64,000 nt of DNA. It comes from Streptomyces flaveolus (GTDB taxonomy: Bacteria; Actinomycetota; Actinomycetes; Streptomycetales; Streptomycetaceae). The translations under genes and the position numbers were made by a program. The stretch lies in assembly GCF_000716535.1 (NCBI RefSeq), contig NZ_JNWV01000003.1:186001-250000 (forward strand). Direction: 5' to 3'. Shown one piece after another: positions 48,242 to 57,528 of this stretch (positions are counted from its first letter, which is position 1; the number at the start of each line of letters is the position of its first letter). The notes beneath the pieces were generated by a model. The model was not told where the DNA came from and did no database searches. It saw only the letters and a program-made list of their open reading frames with translations.

Positions 48242-50641
48242 GTGACGAGCGAGCCCCTGCCTCCGGTGGACCGCGGCAACAGCGCCGATGTCGCGGCGCT
48301 GGCCAAGGTCGTGGCCCGGCAGCGCGCCGAAATGGAACGGCTGCGGGACCTGGCCGCCACCTCCGCGGTGCTGGAGCGCGCCAAGGGCGTGCTGATGGCC
48401 GTCACTTCCTGTACCCCGGACGCCGCCCACCAGGAGCTCGTCCAGCGCGCCAAGGACGGCAACCGCACCCTCCTCGAACAGTGCTGGCTCACCCTGGGCG
48501 CCCTGCCGCCCCGGCAGCAGCCCGCCACGACCTCCGCTCCGGCCACCGTCCGCTCCTGGGAGAGCGTGCCCGCCGGCACCACGGACCTGACGGACGTCCT
48601 GGGACACATCGGGCGCGACCTGCTCCGGGTCGGCTCGCCGCACGAGCTGACCGGATGCCTGCTGGACCACCTCGCGTCCGAGGCGGCCGCCGACGCGGTG
48701 CTGCTGTACGAACGGCTGCCCGAGGGCGGGCTCGGACTGGTCGGGTACGCCGGCATCGACCCCACCCTCGCCGCCCAGTGGCGCCAGCTCCCTCCGGTGA
48801 CCAGCGTGGCGGCGCTGGACGCCCTGGAGTCCGGGGAGCCGCGCTGGCTGGAGAACATCGCCCTGGACCGCGCCCGGTACCTGCTCATCGGGGACCCGCC
48901 CGAACGGTGGCTCACCCGGGCCTGGCTGCCCGTGCCGGCCGGGGACACCGCGTACGCCGCCCTCGGGGTGCTGCGCCGGCACGGCGAGCCGTTCACGGAT
49001 CGCGAGCGTGAGCTGCTGCGGGCCGTGGCCCGGCTGTGCGCGGGCCGGCTGCGGGCCTTCGACAGCCCGCGCGGCGGCGTGCCCGCGGACGTCTCCCAGA
49101 CCGTGCAGGCGGTGTTCGACGCGCTGCCGGGCGCGGCGATCCTGCTGACCCCGCTGCGCGCGCCCTCCGGCGAGGTGGAGGACTACATCATCGAGGCCGC
49201 CACCCCGGAGGCTGTCGACGTGTTCGGCCGCACCGGCCGGGACATGGTCGGCAGGCGGGTCCTGGAGAGCTATCCGTCGGTCGCGGGCGAACCGCTGTGG
49301 CGGGGCTATCTACAGGCACTCGAAACCGGAGTGCCCTTCGAGGGCGAGCCGTTCGCCTACCAGGACGTGGTCGGCGAGGTGCCCGTGACCGCCACCTACA
49401 CGGTGCGGGCCGCCCCGCTCGGCGAGCGCCTGGTGGTGACCTGGCTGCGGCACGACCCGGTGGAGCGCCAGGAGCAGCGCCTGGCCGACGTGCAGCGGCT
49501 CGGCAACCTCGGCTGGGCCAACTGGAACCTGATCACCCAGGAGACCTCCTGGGCCTCGCAGACGTACGCCGTGCTCGGCCTGCACCCCGGGCAGCGGCCG
49601 GTCCGTCTGGAGGAGCTGCCCGACCTGGCACTGCCCGAGGACACCGGGCCGCTGGCCCACGCGATCGCCGAGCTCGTCTCCCACGGCCACCCGTTCGACG
49701 TGCCCTTCCGGCTCGAGACCCCCGAGGGGGTCCGGCATCTGCGGATGGTCGCCGAGGCCGTCATGGCGCCCGACGGTGCCCCGGTCGAGGTGCACGGCTT
49801 CGTCCAGGACCTGACCGCGCAGCGCAGCGCGGAACTCGCGCTGGTGGAGAGCGAGCGCGCGATGCTGCTCCAGCGCGGCATCCTCCAGGCCGAACGGGCG
49901 CTGGCGGCCCGGCTCCAGCACGCCCTGCTGCCGCTGCCCAGCAAGCCGGTGCGGCTGGCCGGGCTGCGCATCGAGGTCGCCTACCTGCCCGCGCAGGCCG
50001 GCATCCACGTCGGCGGCGACTGGTTCAGCGCCATCGAACTGCCCGACTACGACGCGCTGTTCGTGGTCGGCGACGTGGCGGGCCACGGCATCGACGCCGT
50101 GGCCACCATGGCCCAGCTCAGGTTCACCGCGAAGGGCATGGTCAGCACCGGCTCCTCGCTCACCGGGGCGCTGGCACGGCTCAACCAGCTGCTGCTGCAC
50201 TCCCGCGACAGCCAGATCACCGCCACCATGGTCCTCGCCCGCTACAGCCCCGAGCAGCAGGTCCTCGCCTGGGCGCAGGCCGGGCACCCGCCGCCGCTGC
50301 TGGTGCGCCGGGGCGAGGTCCGCTTCCTCGACCGGCCCGGCGGCATGCTGCTCGGCGCGACGGCCTCCCCCGCCTACGAGTCGCGGGAACTGCGGCTGGA
50401 ACCCGGTGACCGGCTGCTGCTCTACACCGACGGCCTGGTCGAACGCCCCGGCGAGGGCCTGGACGCGGGCTTCGCCCGGCTGGCCGAGGCGGTGCGCGCC
50501 CACGGCCGCGGCGAGTCCGGCTCCCTGGACGCGCTGCTCGCGACGATGCTGGCGGACGAGCGGCGCGACGACGTGTGCGTGCTCGACATCCGGATGCCCC
50601 TGGAGGACGTGCAGGACGGGTCGGAGGCCCCGGAGGGGTGA
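48242..50641 (+). CDS. SpoIIE-type PP2C phosphatase with ANTAR, GAF and PAS domains
   Basis: A 799-residue cytoplasmic protein. The N-terminus has an ANTAR-like RNA-binding helix bundle (about 30-85, VLERAKGVLMAVTSCTPDAA), then a GAF domain (about 100-275), two PAS domains (about 285-400 and 420-540, the second with NLGWANWNLITQETSW) and the PP2C phosphatase (VGGDWFSAIE, VGDVAGHGIDAVATMAQ, LLYTDGLVERPG, DDVCVLDI). It would act on an anti-anti-sigma factor. The ANTAR fusion is notable because ANTAR domains bind RNA hairpins to prevent termination. GTG 48242 is chosen; an ATG at 48224 in the same frame is an alternative. Confidence 0.88.
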   Translation: MTSEPLPPVDRGNSADVAALAKVVARQRAEMERLRDLAATSAVLERAKGVLMAVTSCTPDAAHQELVQRAKDGNRTLLEQCWLTLGALPPRQQPATTSAPATVRSWESVPAGTTDLTDVLGHIGRDLLRVGSPHELTGCLLDHLASEAAADAVLLYERLPEGGLGLVGYAGIDPTLAAQWRQLPPVTSVAALDALESGEPRWLENIALDRARYLLIGDPPERWLTRAWLPVPAGDTAYAALGVLRRHGEPFTDRERELLRAVARLCAGRLRAFDSPRGGVPADVSQTVQAVFDALPGAAILLTPLRAPSGEVEDYIIEAATPEAVDVFGRTGRDMVGRRVLESYPSVAGEPLWRGYLQALETGVPFEGEPFAYQDVVGEVPVTATYTVRAAPLGERLVVTWLRHDPVERQEQRLADVQRLGNLGWANWNLITQETSWASQTYAVLGLHPGQRPVRLEELPDLALPEDTGPLAHAIAELVSHGHPFDVPFRLETPEGVRHLRMVAEAVMAPDGAPVEVHGFVQDLTAQRSAELALVESERAMLLQRGILQAERALAARLQHALLPLPSKPVRLAGLRIEVAYLPAQAGIHVGGDWFSAIELPDYDALFVVGDVAGHGIDAVATMAQLRFTAKGMVSTGSSLTGALARLNQLLLHSRDSQITATMVLARYSPEQQVLAWAQAGHPPPLLVRRGEVRFLDRPGGMLLGATASPAYESRELRLEPGDRLLLYTDGLVERPGEGLDAGFARLAEAVRAHGRGESGSLDALLATMLADERRDDVCVLDIRMPLEDVQDGSEAPEG

Positions 50642-50709
50642 CGGCGGTGTCCGGACGGGGCACGCTCGGGCCTGGGGGCGGTCGCACCTCGGCCCTGGGG
50701 TGGCCGTGC

Positions 50710-51228
50710 TCAGTCCACGGGGTGACCGGCGTCGATGCTGACGGCGTCGGAGAGGCGCAGCAGGGGTCCGCTGCGGCCCCCGCCCCACTCGATGGGGTCG
50801 AGCACGAAGCCGACGTGGTCGCCGCCGTCGGTGCGCTGCAGGATGGCACCGACGAACCAGGCCGCCGTGTCCTCCAGGACGGCGGCGCCGCCGTGCCGCT
50901 CCCGCCAGGCGAGCCCCGCGAACTTGTCGACCTCGTCGCCCGTCTCGCCGCCGAAGAGTTCCGCCAGGTCCCGTTGGTCGCGGGTGAGCAGATGGACGGC
51001 GAGGAACTGCGCGGCCCGGGCGACCCGGTAGGTCTGGTTGGCCTTGGACAGCCACACGGCGAACCGGGGCGGCTGGATGGAGCACTGCGAGGCGAAGCCG
51101 ACCAGACAACCGGCCCGCCTGCCGCCCGCCGCGGCGGTCACGACGCACATGTCCGGGTCCAGTCGGTCGAAGAAGCCGTCCAGGTCCCCTCGCGTCTGCC
51201 GGTCCCCCGTGCCGCTCTCGTCCGCCAT
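50710..51228 (-). CDS. Flavin reductase-like protein (FMN-binding split barrel)
   Basis: A 172-residue protein of the flavin reductase/PheA2-like split-barrel family. Motifs: LDPDMCVVTAAAGGRRAGCLVGFASQCSIQPPRFAVWLSKANQT (the FMN-binding N-terminal half, cited by parts, residues 24-66), FLAVHLLTRDQRDLAELFGG, and the C-terminal FVLDPIEWGGG. It would bind FMN and reduce flavins with NAD(P)H or act as a partner of a monooxygenase. The longer frame starts at ATG 51312, overlapping the previous stop as ATGA, but its first 28 residues are Gly/Pro/Arg-rich; ATG 51228 with GGGAG nine bases upstream looks more natural. Confidence 0.85.
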   Translation of the reverse strand: MADESGTGDRQTRGDLDGFFDRLDPDMCVVTAAAGGRRAGCLVGFASQCSIQPPRFAVWLSKANQTYRVARAAQFLAVHLLTRDQRDLAELFGGETGDEVDKFAGLAWRERHGGAAVLEDTAAWFVGAILQRTDGGDHVGFVLDPIEWGGGRSGPLLRLSDAVSIDAGHPVD

Positions 51229-51308
51229 CCCGTTCCGCTCCCGTCCGCCGCCACCCGGTCCCGGCCCGCGCGGGCCGCGCGGTGGTCCTCGTGTGCCCGG
51301 TGTACCGC

Positions 51309-52004
51309 TCATGAATCGTCGCCGAAGCCGGTACGGGACTCCAGCGCACGGCGCGTGTCGTTCCCGTAGACGCCCGTCTCGTCGCCGCTGACGCCGTACC
51401 AGAGCTGGAAGCGGGCCACGGCCTCGGTGAGCGTGGCGTCGTAGGTGCCGTCGGTGGCGCCGTCGCGGTAGACGTCCGGGATGCGCAGCAGGCGTTGCTG
51501 GAGGTCGGCGACCTCGGCGCCGGTGTCGCCCTGGCGGAGGGTGCCGGGGCCGTCGGGGTCGGGCGCGGTGGCGGGGGTCGTGGGTTCGGCCGACGCGGTG
51601 GGGGCCGGCGGGCCGCCTGCCGCGGTGGCGGGCGGTGCGGTCGTGGCCGGCGGGGCCGGGCGGGCGGTCGCGGCGGCCTGCTGGCGGCCGGGCAGGAGCA
51701 GGGCGCAGCCGAAGCCGGCGAGGGCTGCCGCCGCCACGACCACGGCCACGACGGCCCGGCGCCCGGCCTGGCGGGCACCGGGGGTGGCCGTCGCGGGTGT
51801 GACCGAGCAGGGAGGTGTCGAGCGGGGTGCGGCCGGAACGGGTACGCGCGGGAGTTCCTGGGTGTCGTCCTCGTGGGTCGCAGGATCGGGCCGGATCTCC
51901 CGCATGAGTTCCGCGAGGGCGTCGAAGCGGCGTAGACGCACGACCCTGACGGGCTCCAGGACCGGTCCGGGCGGCGGCTGTTCGGGGTCGGGCGGTGTCG
52001 GCAC
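51309..52004 (-). CDS. Membrane-anchored peptidoglycan-binding protein
   Basis: A 231-residue protein with a Pro-rich cytosolic start, one transmembrane helix (AVVAVVVAAAALAGFGCALLL near residues 84-104, quoted in part), a Pro/Thr/Ala linker and a C-terminal PG_binding_1 domain (about 157-225: LRQGDTGAEVADLQQRLL, DGTYDATLTEAVARFQ). It is likely a type II membrane protein whose outer domain holds peptidoglycan. GTG 52004 follows GGAAGGAGAG. The stop overlaps an in-frame ATG of the flavin reductase frame. Confidence 0.85.
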   Translation of the reverse strand: MPTPPDPEQPPPGPVLEPVRVVRLRRFDALAELMREIRPDPATHEDDTQELPRVPVPAAPRSTPPCSVTPATATPGARQAGRRAVVAVVVAAAALAGFGCALLLPGRQQAAATARPAPPATTAPPATAAGGPPAPTASAEPTTPATAPDPDGPGTLRQGDTGAEVADLQQRLLRIPDVYRDGATDGTYDATLTEAVARFQLWYGVSGDETGVYGNDTRRALESRTGFGDDS

Positions 52005-52135
52005 CTGGCTCTCCTTCCGTCCCGTGGGCGGGGGCGGGGCTTCCGCGGCCCGCGTGCTCAGATACGGCGCTGACAGCGGCCTCGTTCAGGTGCCGGCGCC
52101 GGCGGCACGGCCCGGGACGGGCGCGGGCGGTGGGT

Positions 52136-54364
52136 TCACACGTGGAGGTGCCGTTGCATCCAGTCGGCCGCGGCGCGGCGGAACAGGCGCCGGTTCTCCG
52201 CCCGCAAGAAGTCGTGCCCTTCGTCGCGCAGGGTCAGCAGTTCCGCGTGGATGCCCCGTTCCCGGGCGGCCCGTACGAACTGCTGGGACTCGCCCGGCGG
52301 CACGTTGGTGTCGTGTTCGCCGTGGACGGCCAGCAGCGGGACGCGCAGGGCGTCGATGCGGCTCATCGGTGACAGGGCGCGCAGCAGCTCACGGTCGCGC
52401 TCCGGGTGGCCGTACTTGTACGCCGCCGACTCCGCGATCCACGGCTCCGTACCGGCGAAGAAGGTGAGGAAGTCGGACATGCCGCAGACGGCGACTCCGG
52501 TGCGGAACAGGTCCGGGTGCCACACGAGGGAGGCGAACGTCAGATAGCCGCCGTACGAGCGGCCCATGACCGCGAGCCGCGTCGGGTCGGCGGGGCCCGC
52601 GGTGACCGCGTGGACCGCGCAGTCCGCGACGTCGTCGAGGGCGGCGAAGCGGCCCGCGCCCAGGTCGGCGTCGACGAACGAGCGGCCGTGGCCCAGGGAG
52701 CCCCGGACGTCGGGTGCGAAGACGTCCAGGCCACGCCCGACCAGCTCGTGGTAGAGCGGGTTGAACACCGGGCGTTCCTGTTCCTCCGGTCCGCCGTGCA
52801 GGTGGATCACACAGGGTGCGGGTTCGTCGGGGGCGCGCCCCGGCGCCCGGTAGTACCAGCCGTTCAGGGGCAGCCCGTCCCGCGCGGTCAGGCGCACGGG
52901 GACGGGGCGTACCGGTGGGCGGCCCGGCGGTACGGCGTCCTCGTCCTGGGAGGACCAGGGGGTGCGCAGCAGGGACACGCCTTCGTGGGCCCACCAGACG
53001 CCCGGCCGGCGCTGCGATCCGGACAGCGCGAGCAGCAGGCGCCCGGCACCGGCGGCGGTGACGCGCGTGACGACCTCGTGGGGCAGGTCCAACGGCCTTG
53101 CCGGGCCCGTGTCGTCCGGGGTCCGCTCCGCCGGGTCGGGGGTCCGCCCCGCCGGGAAGGTCTCGACGAGTTCCAGCTCGCTCGCGCCTCGCACGTTCCA
53201 CGAGAGCGCGGCGGTGCGGCCGTCGTGAGCCAGCGCCAGGAGTTCGAGGTCGCTTCCCGCGCGCTCCGCCGCGACCGACACCGCGTGCGGCGCGCCGTCG
53301 GCGTCCAGCCCCACCGCGAGGAGTGCCGCGTACTCGCGGTCGTGGTTGCTGCGCAGCCACAGCGTCCGCCCGTCCCGGGAGAACCGGCCGATCCACGGGT
53401 CGCCGTCGGCGACCGGCACGTCGAGGGTGGTCACCGAGTCGGCCGTGCGCAGGACGACCGCCTCGCGGCGTCCGCGCGGCCCCCGGCGCAGCAGCGCGAG
53501 GCGGCCGTCATGGCTGAGGTCGCACGCGCGCAGGGAGGCGGCGTGGGTCTCGGTGACGAGCAGGACGGGCGAGGCCAGGCCGTCGGGGTCGGTCAGGTAG
53601 ACCGACAGGCCGCCGTCCGGTCGAGCGGCCGGGGCCGTGGCGCCGGTCGGCGTCCCGTTCGGCGCCGTCCCCGAGGCGGCGTCGTACGCGGCCGGGCCGA
53701 GGAGCGTGGCGTGACCGTCCCGGTCCGCCCAGTCGGCCGCCGGAAGCGTCACGGCGAGCCGGCCGTCCGCCGGACCGTAGTCCGTCAGGGCCTGCCGCGC
53801 CAGGCCCCGGTACGCGGCGGCCGGAGCCGCGACGGTGACGGCGACGGCCGAGCCGTCGTGCGCCCAGCAGCCCAGGTAGGCGGAGCTGGCCGGGTCGGCC
53901 CCCGCCAGGATGCGGCGGCCGGTGCCGTCGGGCCGCACGCAGAGCACCCGTGAGTGCTCACCGCCGCCCGGCGCCGTGGTGTAGGCGATCCAGCGGCCGT
54001 CCGGAGACCAGGAGACCTCCTTGACCGGATCCGGTGAGGAGTCGAGCAGCCGGACGTCGTCACCGTCGACGGGCCCGGCCCACAGCTGGGGGACGCCGCC
54101 CCGGTCACAGATGAAGGCCGCCTCGCTGCCGTCGGGGTGCGCGGAGGGGTACCAGCAGCCGTGCGCGCGCAGCCGGGTCACCGCGTCTCGCGGTCCGCCC
54201 GCCTCGGGCAGCGGCACCGGCGCGGGGGCGGCCGCACAGGCGGCGCCGAGAAGGTCCCCCGTCCGGCGGTCCGGGGGCCGGGTCGGGCTCGGCCCGGGTG
54301 GTCCGGGGCGGGTGAGGGCGGACGCCGGGCCGTGCGTCGCCGGGGTGCCCCGGTCGTCGGTCAC
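52136..54364 (-). CDS. S9-family (prolyl oligopeptidase-like) serine peptidase
   Basis: A 742-residue cytoplasmic peptidase. An N-terminal beta-propeller (about 60-480; WSPDGRWIAYTT, DLSHDGRLALL, FSRDGRTLWL) gates a C-terminal alpha/beta-hydrolase. The catalytic triad is visible: Ser in GRSYGGYLTF, Asp in HGEHDTNVP and His in RDEGHDFL; CVIHLHGGPEEQ supplies the oxyanion region. The GTG at 54364 overlaps the stop of the AsnO-like gene as GTGA, so the two products are made together. The peptidase may cut a product or precursor of that enzyme, such as a short peptide; this is inference. Confidence 0.9.
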   Translation of the reverse strand: MTDDRGTPATHGPASALTRPGPPGPSPTRPPDRRTGDLLGAACAAAPAPVPLPEAGGPRDAVTRLRAHGCWYPSAHPDGSEAAFICDRGGVPQLWAGPVDGDDVRLLDSSPDPVKEVSWSPDGRWIAYTTAPGGGEHSRVLCVRPDGTGRRILAGADPASSAYLGCWAHDGSAVAVTVAAPAAAYRGLARQALTDYGPADGRLAVTLPAADWADRDGHATLLGPAAYDAASGTAPNGTPTGATAPAARPDGGLSVYLTDPDGLASPVLLVTETHAASLRACDLSHDGRLALLRRGPRGRREAVVLRTADSVTTLDVPVADGDPWIGRFSRDGRTLWLRSNHDREYAALLAVGLDADGAPHAVSVAAERAGSDLELLALAHDGRTAALSWNVRGASELELVETFPAGRTPDPAERTPDDTGPARPLDLPHEVVTRVTAAGAGRLLLALSGSQRRPGVWWAHEGVSLLRTPWSSQDEDAVPPGRPPVRPVPVRLTARDGLPLNGWYYRAPGRAPDEPAPCVIHLHGGPEEQERPVFNPLYHELVGRGLDVFAPDVRGSLGHGRSFVDADLGAGRFAALDDVADCAVHAVTAGPADPTRLAVMGRSYGGYLTFASLVWHPDLFRTGVAVCGMSDFLTFFAGTEPWIAESAAYKYGHPERDRELLRALSPMSRIDALRVPLLAVHGEHDTNVPPGESQQFVRAARERGIHAELLTLRDEGHDFLRAENRRLFRRAAADWMQRHLHV

Positions 54365-56145
54365 TTGATTCCGTGGGTCTGCAGCCATATCTCCAGCACA
54401 GCGATCTGCCACAGCGCGTTCGCGCCCCGCCTGGTCCGGTGCTCGTCGGGCGCCTTGAGCAGGTCCGCCACGTACGCGTCCCGGTACACACCGCGTCGCC
54501 GGGCCTCCGGCGCCTCCAGTGCCTCACGCACGCGCCGCAGGACGGGACCCGCCATGTGCCGGATGGCCGGCACGGGGAAGTATCCCTTGGGGCGGTCGAC
54601 GACCTCGTGGGGCAGGAGCTTTCGGCCCGCCTCCTTCAGCACGCCCTTGCCACCGTCGGCGAGTTTGAGTTCCGGCGGGCAGGCCGCCGCCAGCTCGACC
54701 AGTTCGTGGTCGAGGAACGGCACCCGGGCCTCCAGGCCCCAGGCCATGGTCATGTTGTCGACCCGTTTGACGGGGTCGTCGACGAGCATGACGTGCGTGT
54801 CCAGCCGGAGAGCGGCGTCCAGCGCCGTCTCCGCCCCCGGTCGCGCCATGTGCTCGCGTACGAAGCGTCCCGAGACGTCCTCGTCGGGCAGCACGTCGGG
54901 CCGCAGGATCCGGGCGAGGTCGGCGTGCGGCCGGTCGAAGTAGGTCGCGGCGTACTGCTCCGGCTCGTCCTCGCGGGCGACGGACGCCAGCTCCGGGTAC
55001 CAGTGGTAGCCGGCGAAGACCTCGTCGGCGCCCTGCCCGCTCTGCACGACCTTCACCTCCTTGGACACCTGCTCGGACAGCAGGTGGAAGGCGACCACGT
55101 CGTGGCTGATCATCGGCTCGCTCATCGCCGCGAACGCCCCGTCCAGAGCCGTGGACACCCGCTCGGAGGGAACCATCAGCCGACGGTGGTCGGTGCCGAA
55201 CTCCCGGGCCACGAGGTCGGAGTACCGGAACTCGTCGCCCTTCTCGCCGCCCTCCGTCTCGAACCCGACGCTGAACGTCATCAGGTCGCGTTGGCCCTCG
55301 TCGGCCAGCAACGCGACGATGAGGCTGGAGTCGAGGCCGCCGGAGAGCAGGACACCGACCGGCACGTCGGCCACCGTGCGCCGGCGCACGGCCACGCGCA
55401 GCGCGTCCAGCACCGCGTCACGCCATTCGTCCGCCGTCATGTCGGCGTGCTCGGCCCGGCGCGTGTAGGACGGCTGCCAGTAGTGGCGGTCCCGGTACGT
55501 GCCGTCCGGTTCGACGACCCGAACGGTGGCCGGGGGGAGCTTGCGCACCCCGTTGAGGACGGTGCGCGGCGCCGCGACCGTGGCGTGCCAGCTCAGGTAC
55601 TGGTGCAGGGCCACCGGATCGAGTGAGGTGTCCACGTCTCCGGCGGCCAGGAGAGCGGGCAGCGTGGAGGCGAAACGCAGCCGGCCCGGCGTTCGCGCCA
55701 GGTACAGGGGCTTGATCCCGAGCCGGTCGCGGGCGAGGACGACGCGGCCGGTCCGGTGCTCGACGATCGCGAAGGCGAACATGCCGCGGAACCGCTCCAC
55801 GCACGCGGTCCCCCACTGCCGGTAGGCGTTGAGCACCACCTCCGTGTCCGACGTCGACGCGAAGCGGTGCCCGAGACCGCGCAGCTCCTCCCGCAGCTCC
55901 GGATAGTTGTAGACGCAGCCGTTGAAGACGCCGGTGACCTCGCCCCGGACGTCCGTCATGGGCTGGGCCCCGCTGTCCGACAGGTCGATGATCTTCAGTC
56001 GGCGATGTCCCAGCGCGACCGCGCCCCGTCTCCAGGTTCCCTGCCCGTCGGGGCCGCGGGCGGCGAGCCCCTCCGTCATGCGTCCGACGGCCTCGAGGTC
56101 CGGCGACCGTCCGTCGAAGCGGACCTCCCCGCTCAGACCGCACAT
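54361..56145 (-). CDS. Asparagine synthase-like amidotransferase (AsnO/NAGGN type)
   Basis: A 594-residue class II glutamine amidotransferase/synthetase. Cys2 (MCGLSG) is the glutaminase nucleophile; the ATP-pyrophosphatase loop is SGGLDSS at 268-274, and VVQSGQGADEVFAGYHWYP plus PKGYFPVPAI match N-acetylglutaminylglutamine amidotransferase, which makes the osmolyte NAGGN. The length also fits that group better than classical AsnB. The NAGGN peptide ligase (Ngg, GNAT plus ATP-grasp) normally sits beside it but is not in this window. The ATG at 56145 follows GGCGGGGCGTC and is preceded by an overlapping 26-codon ORF. It is coupled to the S9 peptidase. Confidence 0.88.
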   Translation of the reverse strand: MCGLSGEVRFDGRSPDLEAVGRMTEGLAARGPDGQGTWRRGAVALGHRRLKIIDLSDSGAQPMTDVRGEVTGVFNGCVYNYPELREELRGLGHRFASTSDTEVVLNAYRQWGTACVERFRGMFAFAIVEHRTGRVVLARDRLGIKPLYLARTPGRLRFASTLPALLAAGDVDTSLDPVALHQYLSWHATVAAPRTVLNGVRKLPPATVRVVEPDGTYRDRHYWQPSYTRRAEHADMTADEWRDAVLDALRVAVRRRTVADVPVGVLLSGGLDSSLIVALLADEGQRDLMTFSVGFETEGGEKGDEFRYSDLVAREFGTDHRRLMVPSERVSTALDGAFAAMSEPMISHDVVAFHLLSEQVSKEVKVVQSGQGADEVFAGYHWYPELASVAREDEPEQYAATYFDRPHADLARILRPDVLPDEDVSGRFVREHMARPGAETALDAALRLDTHVMLVDDPVKRVDNMTMAWGLEARVPFLDHELVELAAACPPELKLADGGKGVLKEAGRKLLPHEVVDRPKGYFPVPAIRHMAGPVLRRVREALEAPEARRRGVYRDAYVADLLKAPDEHRTRRGANALWQIAVLEIWLQTHGIK

Positions 56146-56213
56146 GACGCCCCGCCTTCGCCCGGAGCACCGGCGCGCCCACCGGAGAGGAGCTGGACGG
56201 TTCTGCGATACAT
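56133..56213 (-). CDS. Possible 26-residue leader peptide overlapping the AsnO-like start
   Basis: ATG at 56213 is preceded by GAGAAGGGGGCGTC, a stronger ribosome-binding site than that of the main gene. The frame codes for MYRRTVQLLSGGRAG followed by Gly/Ala/Pro/Glu and Cys-Ala-Val, and stops inside the fifth codon of the AsnO-like gene. The overlap could couple translation. It might also be chance; I know no homologue. Confidence 0.35.
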   Translation of the reverse strand: MYRRTVQLLSGGRAGAPGEGGASCAV

Positions 56214-56534
56214 GACGCCCCCTTCTCAAGACGACAGAACGTGTCGGGCGGCTCGCGGGTCAGCGACGGCCACCACCGACGTGCCGCAGCGCGGTACGGG
56301 ACCGGCCGGCTCCCTGACGGACTCCACCGGCCGGTCGACGGCCGGTGGCATCCGGGGACCCGGGGCCGGCGGAGGAGTGGGGCACGAGCGGCCCGCTCTC
56401 CCTGTCCAGGGCGACTCCTCCTCCACCCGCACCGGGCGGCTGCGGCGGCTTGTGTCGTGTTCGAGTGCCCAGGCCCTGAGCGGGTAAGCCCCGGACCGCG
56501 CACTTCACGCGCCGGCACGTGGTGCACTCGGTGT
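56146..56534. other. 389-bp divergent spacer (AsnO-like / DUF488)
   Basis: Apart from the short leader ORF at 56133-56213, no gene is visible. No clear operator is seen. GACACGTTCTGTCGTCTTGAG near 56224-56244 (minus strand) is the least GC-rich part and may belong to the promoter. Confidence 0.4.
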
Positions 56535-57119
56535 ATGAACCATGTCCGGACCGAGCCCGAGGACGGGAGTCCTACGTCGCGCCCGGAGCTGATCACCTTC
56601 GGCCACGGCACGGCCGATCGGGCGACGCTGGCCGCGCTCCTGCGGGAAGCCGGCGTGGCGGCCGTGGTGGACGTCCGGACCGCACCGGGCAGTCGCCGGA
56701 ATCCGGACCTGGCACGGCAGCGGCTGGCCCGGTGGATGCCCGAGGAGCGGATCGCCTACCGGTGGGAGCCGCGCCTTGGCGGGTGGCGCAAGCCGTCGCC
56801 GGACTCACCCGACACCGTCTGGCGCAACGAGTCCTTCCGGGGTTACGCCGCTCACACACGCAGCGCGGAGTTCGTGGCCGCCATGGACGGCGTGATGCGG
56901 CAGGCAGCCGAGGAGCGTACCGCGGTGATGTGCAGTGAGGCCGTGTGGTGGAGATGCCACCGGCGCCTGATCGCGGACTTCGCCGTCCTGGCCCGCGGCG
57001 CGCTCGTCCTGCACCTGATGCACGACGGGCGCCTCACGGCGCACAGCCCGACGCCAGGTGTACGCCTCCGCGGCGACGGCCTTCTGGTCTACGACGCCGG
57101 TCCGCGGGAAGCCGGGTGA
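56535..57119 (+). CDS. DUF488 family protein
   Basis: A 194-residue protein of the DUF488 fold. Family signatures are ELITFGHGTADRATLAALL, VVDVRTAPGSRRNPDL, YRWEPRLGGWRKP and the closing VMCSEAVWWRCHRRLIAD, in which Cys-Ser-Glu and WRCHR form a conserved cluster. Some relatives occur in haem and stress contexts, but no reaction is established. The start ATG 56535 is in frame with the conserved part. Divergent from the AsnO-like gene. Confidence 0.88.
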   Translation: MNHVRTEPEDGSPTSRPELITFGHGTADRATLAALLREAGVAAVVDVRTAPGSRRNPDLARQRLARWMPEERIAYRWEPRLGGWRKPSPDSPDTVWRNESFRGYAAHTRSAEFVAAMDGVMRQAAEERTAVMCSEAVWWRCHRRLIADFAVLARGALVLHLMHDGRLTAHSPTPGVRLRGDGLLVYDAGPREAG

Positions 57120-57490
57120 TCCTGTCCGCTCCCCTCCCGTCCGCTCACCCCCTGGCGCGCAGAGCCGCCGGCGAACTCCGCACCGGACGGCCGCGTGTCG
57201 CCGTCACGATCGGCTGACCGGCTGACCGGCTGGGAAACACGCCATGGGACGCAGAGAGCAGTGCGCCGTCGCCGCCTCCGGACAGTGGACGGACGAGGAG
57301 GACGGCCGGCGCCGACTGCCCGCCGACGAGGTCCACGCGTGGGAGCCGGGGTCGAACCAGACCGGCTGCGGCGCGTGTGCCCGCGCTGCGCGTCCGTGGC
57401 CGGACGTCGCGGCGACGACGCACGGCCGCGGTGGCACCGCACCCGTCCCCGGCCGTGCGAGCCGCCCCGGGCCAACCCGGCGGATCACCG
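57120..57490. other. 371-bp spacer with one possible small gene
   Basis: Contains a short repeat GCTGACCG x3 at about 57213-57233 and the possible gene at 57244-57528, whose end overlaps the convergent ATP-grasp gene. Nothing else is recognisable. Confidence 0.4.
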
Positions 57491-57528
57491 TCAGGCCGGG
57501 ACGGGCACCCCCTGCGCGAACCGGCTGA
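57244..57528 (+). CDS. Possible small Trp/Cys-containing protein
   Basis: A 94-residue frame. The central part WTDEEDGRRRLPADEVHAWEPGSNQTGCG (shown in pieces: WTDEEDGRRRLPADEV, HAWEPGSNQTGCG) looks like a conserved sequence motif found in small Streptomyces proteins, from memory; the downstream third is Arg/Pro/Ala-rich and less convincing. Third codon positions are mostly G/C. The ribosome-binding site is weak (GGGAAA) and the end overlaps the ATP-grasp gene by 38 bp, so the gene may be truncated or spurious. Confidence 0.4.
   Translation: MGRREQCAVAASGQWTDEEDGRRRLPADEVHAWEPGSNQTGCGACARAARPWPDVAATTHGRGGTAPVPGRASRPGPTRRITVRPGRAPPARTG

Noticed and set aside
52136..56213. Lasso-peptide cluster (short peptide, AsnB-like cyclase, S9 isopeptidase)
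   Set aside because: No RRE/B-protein gene, the short ORF lacks a leader/core pattern, and the AsnB-like enzyme matches the NAGGN amidotransferase.
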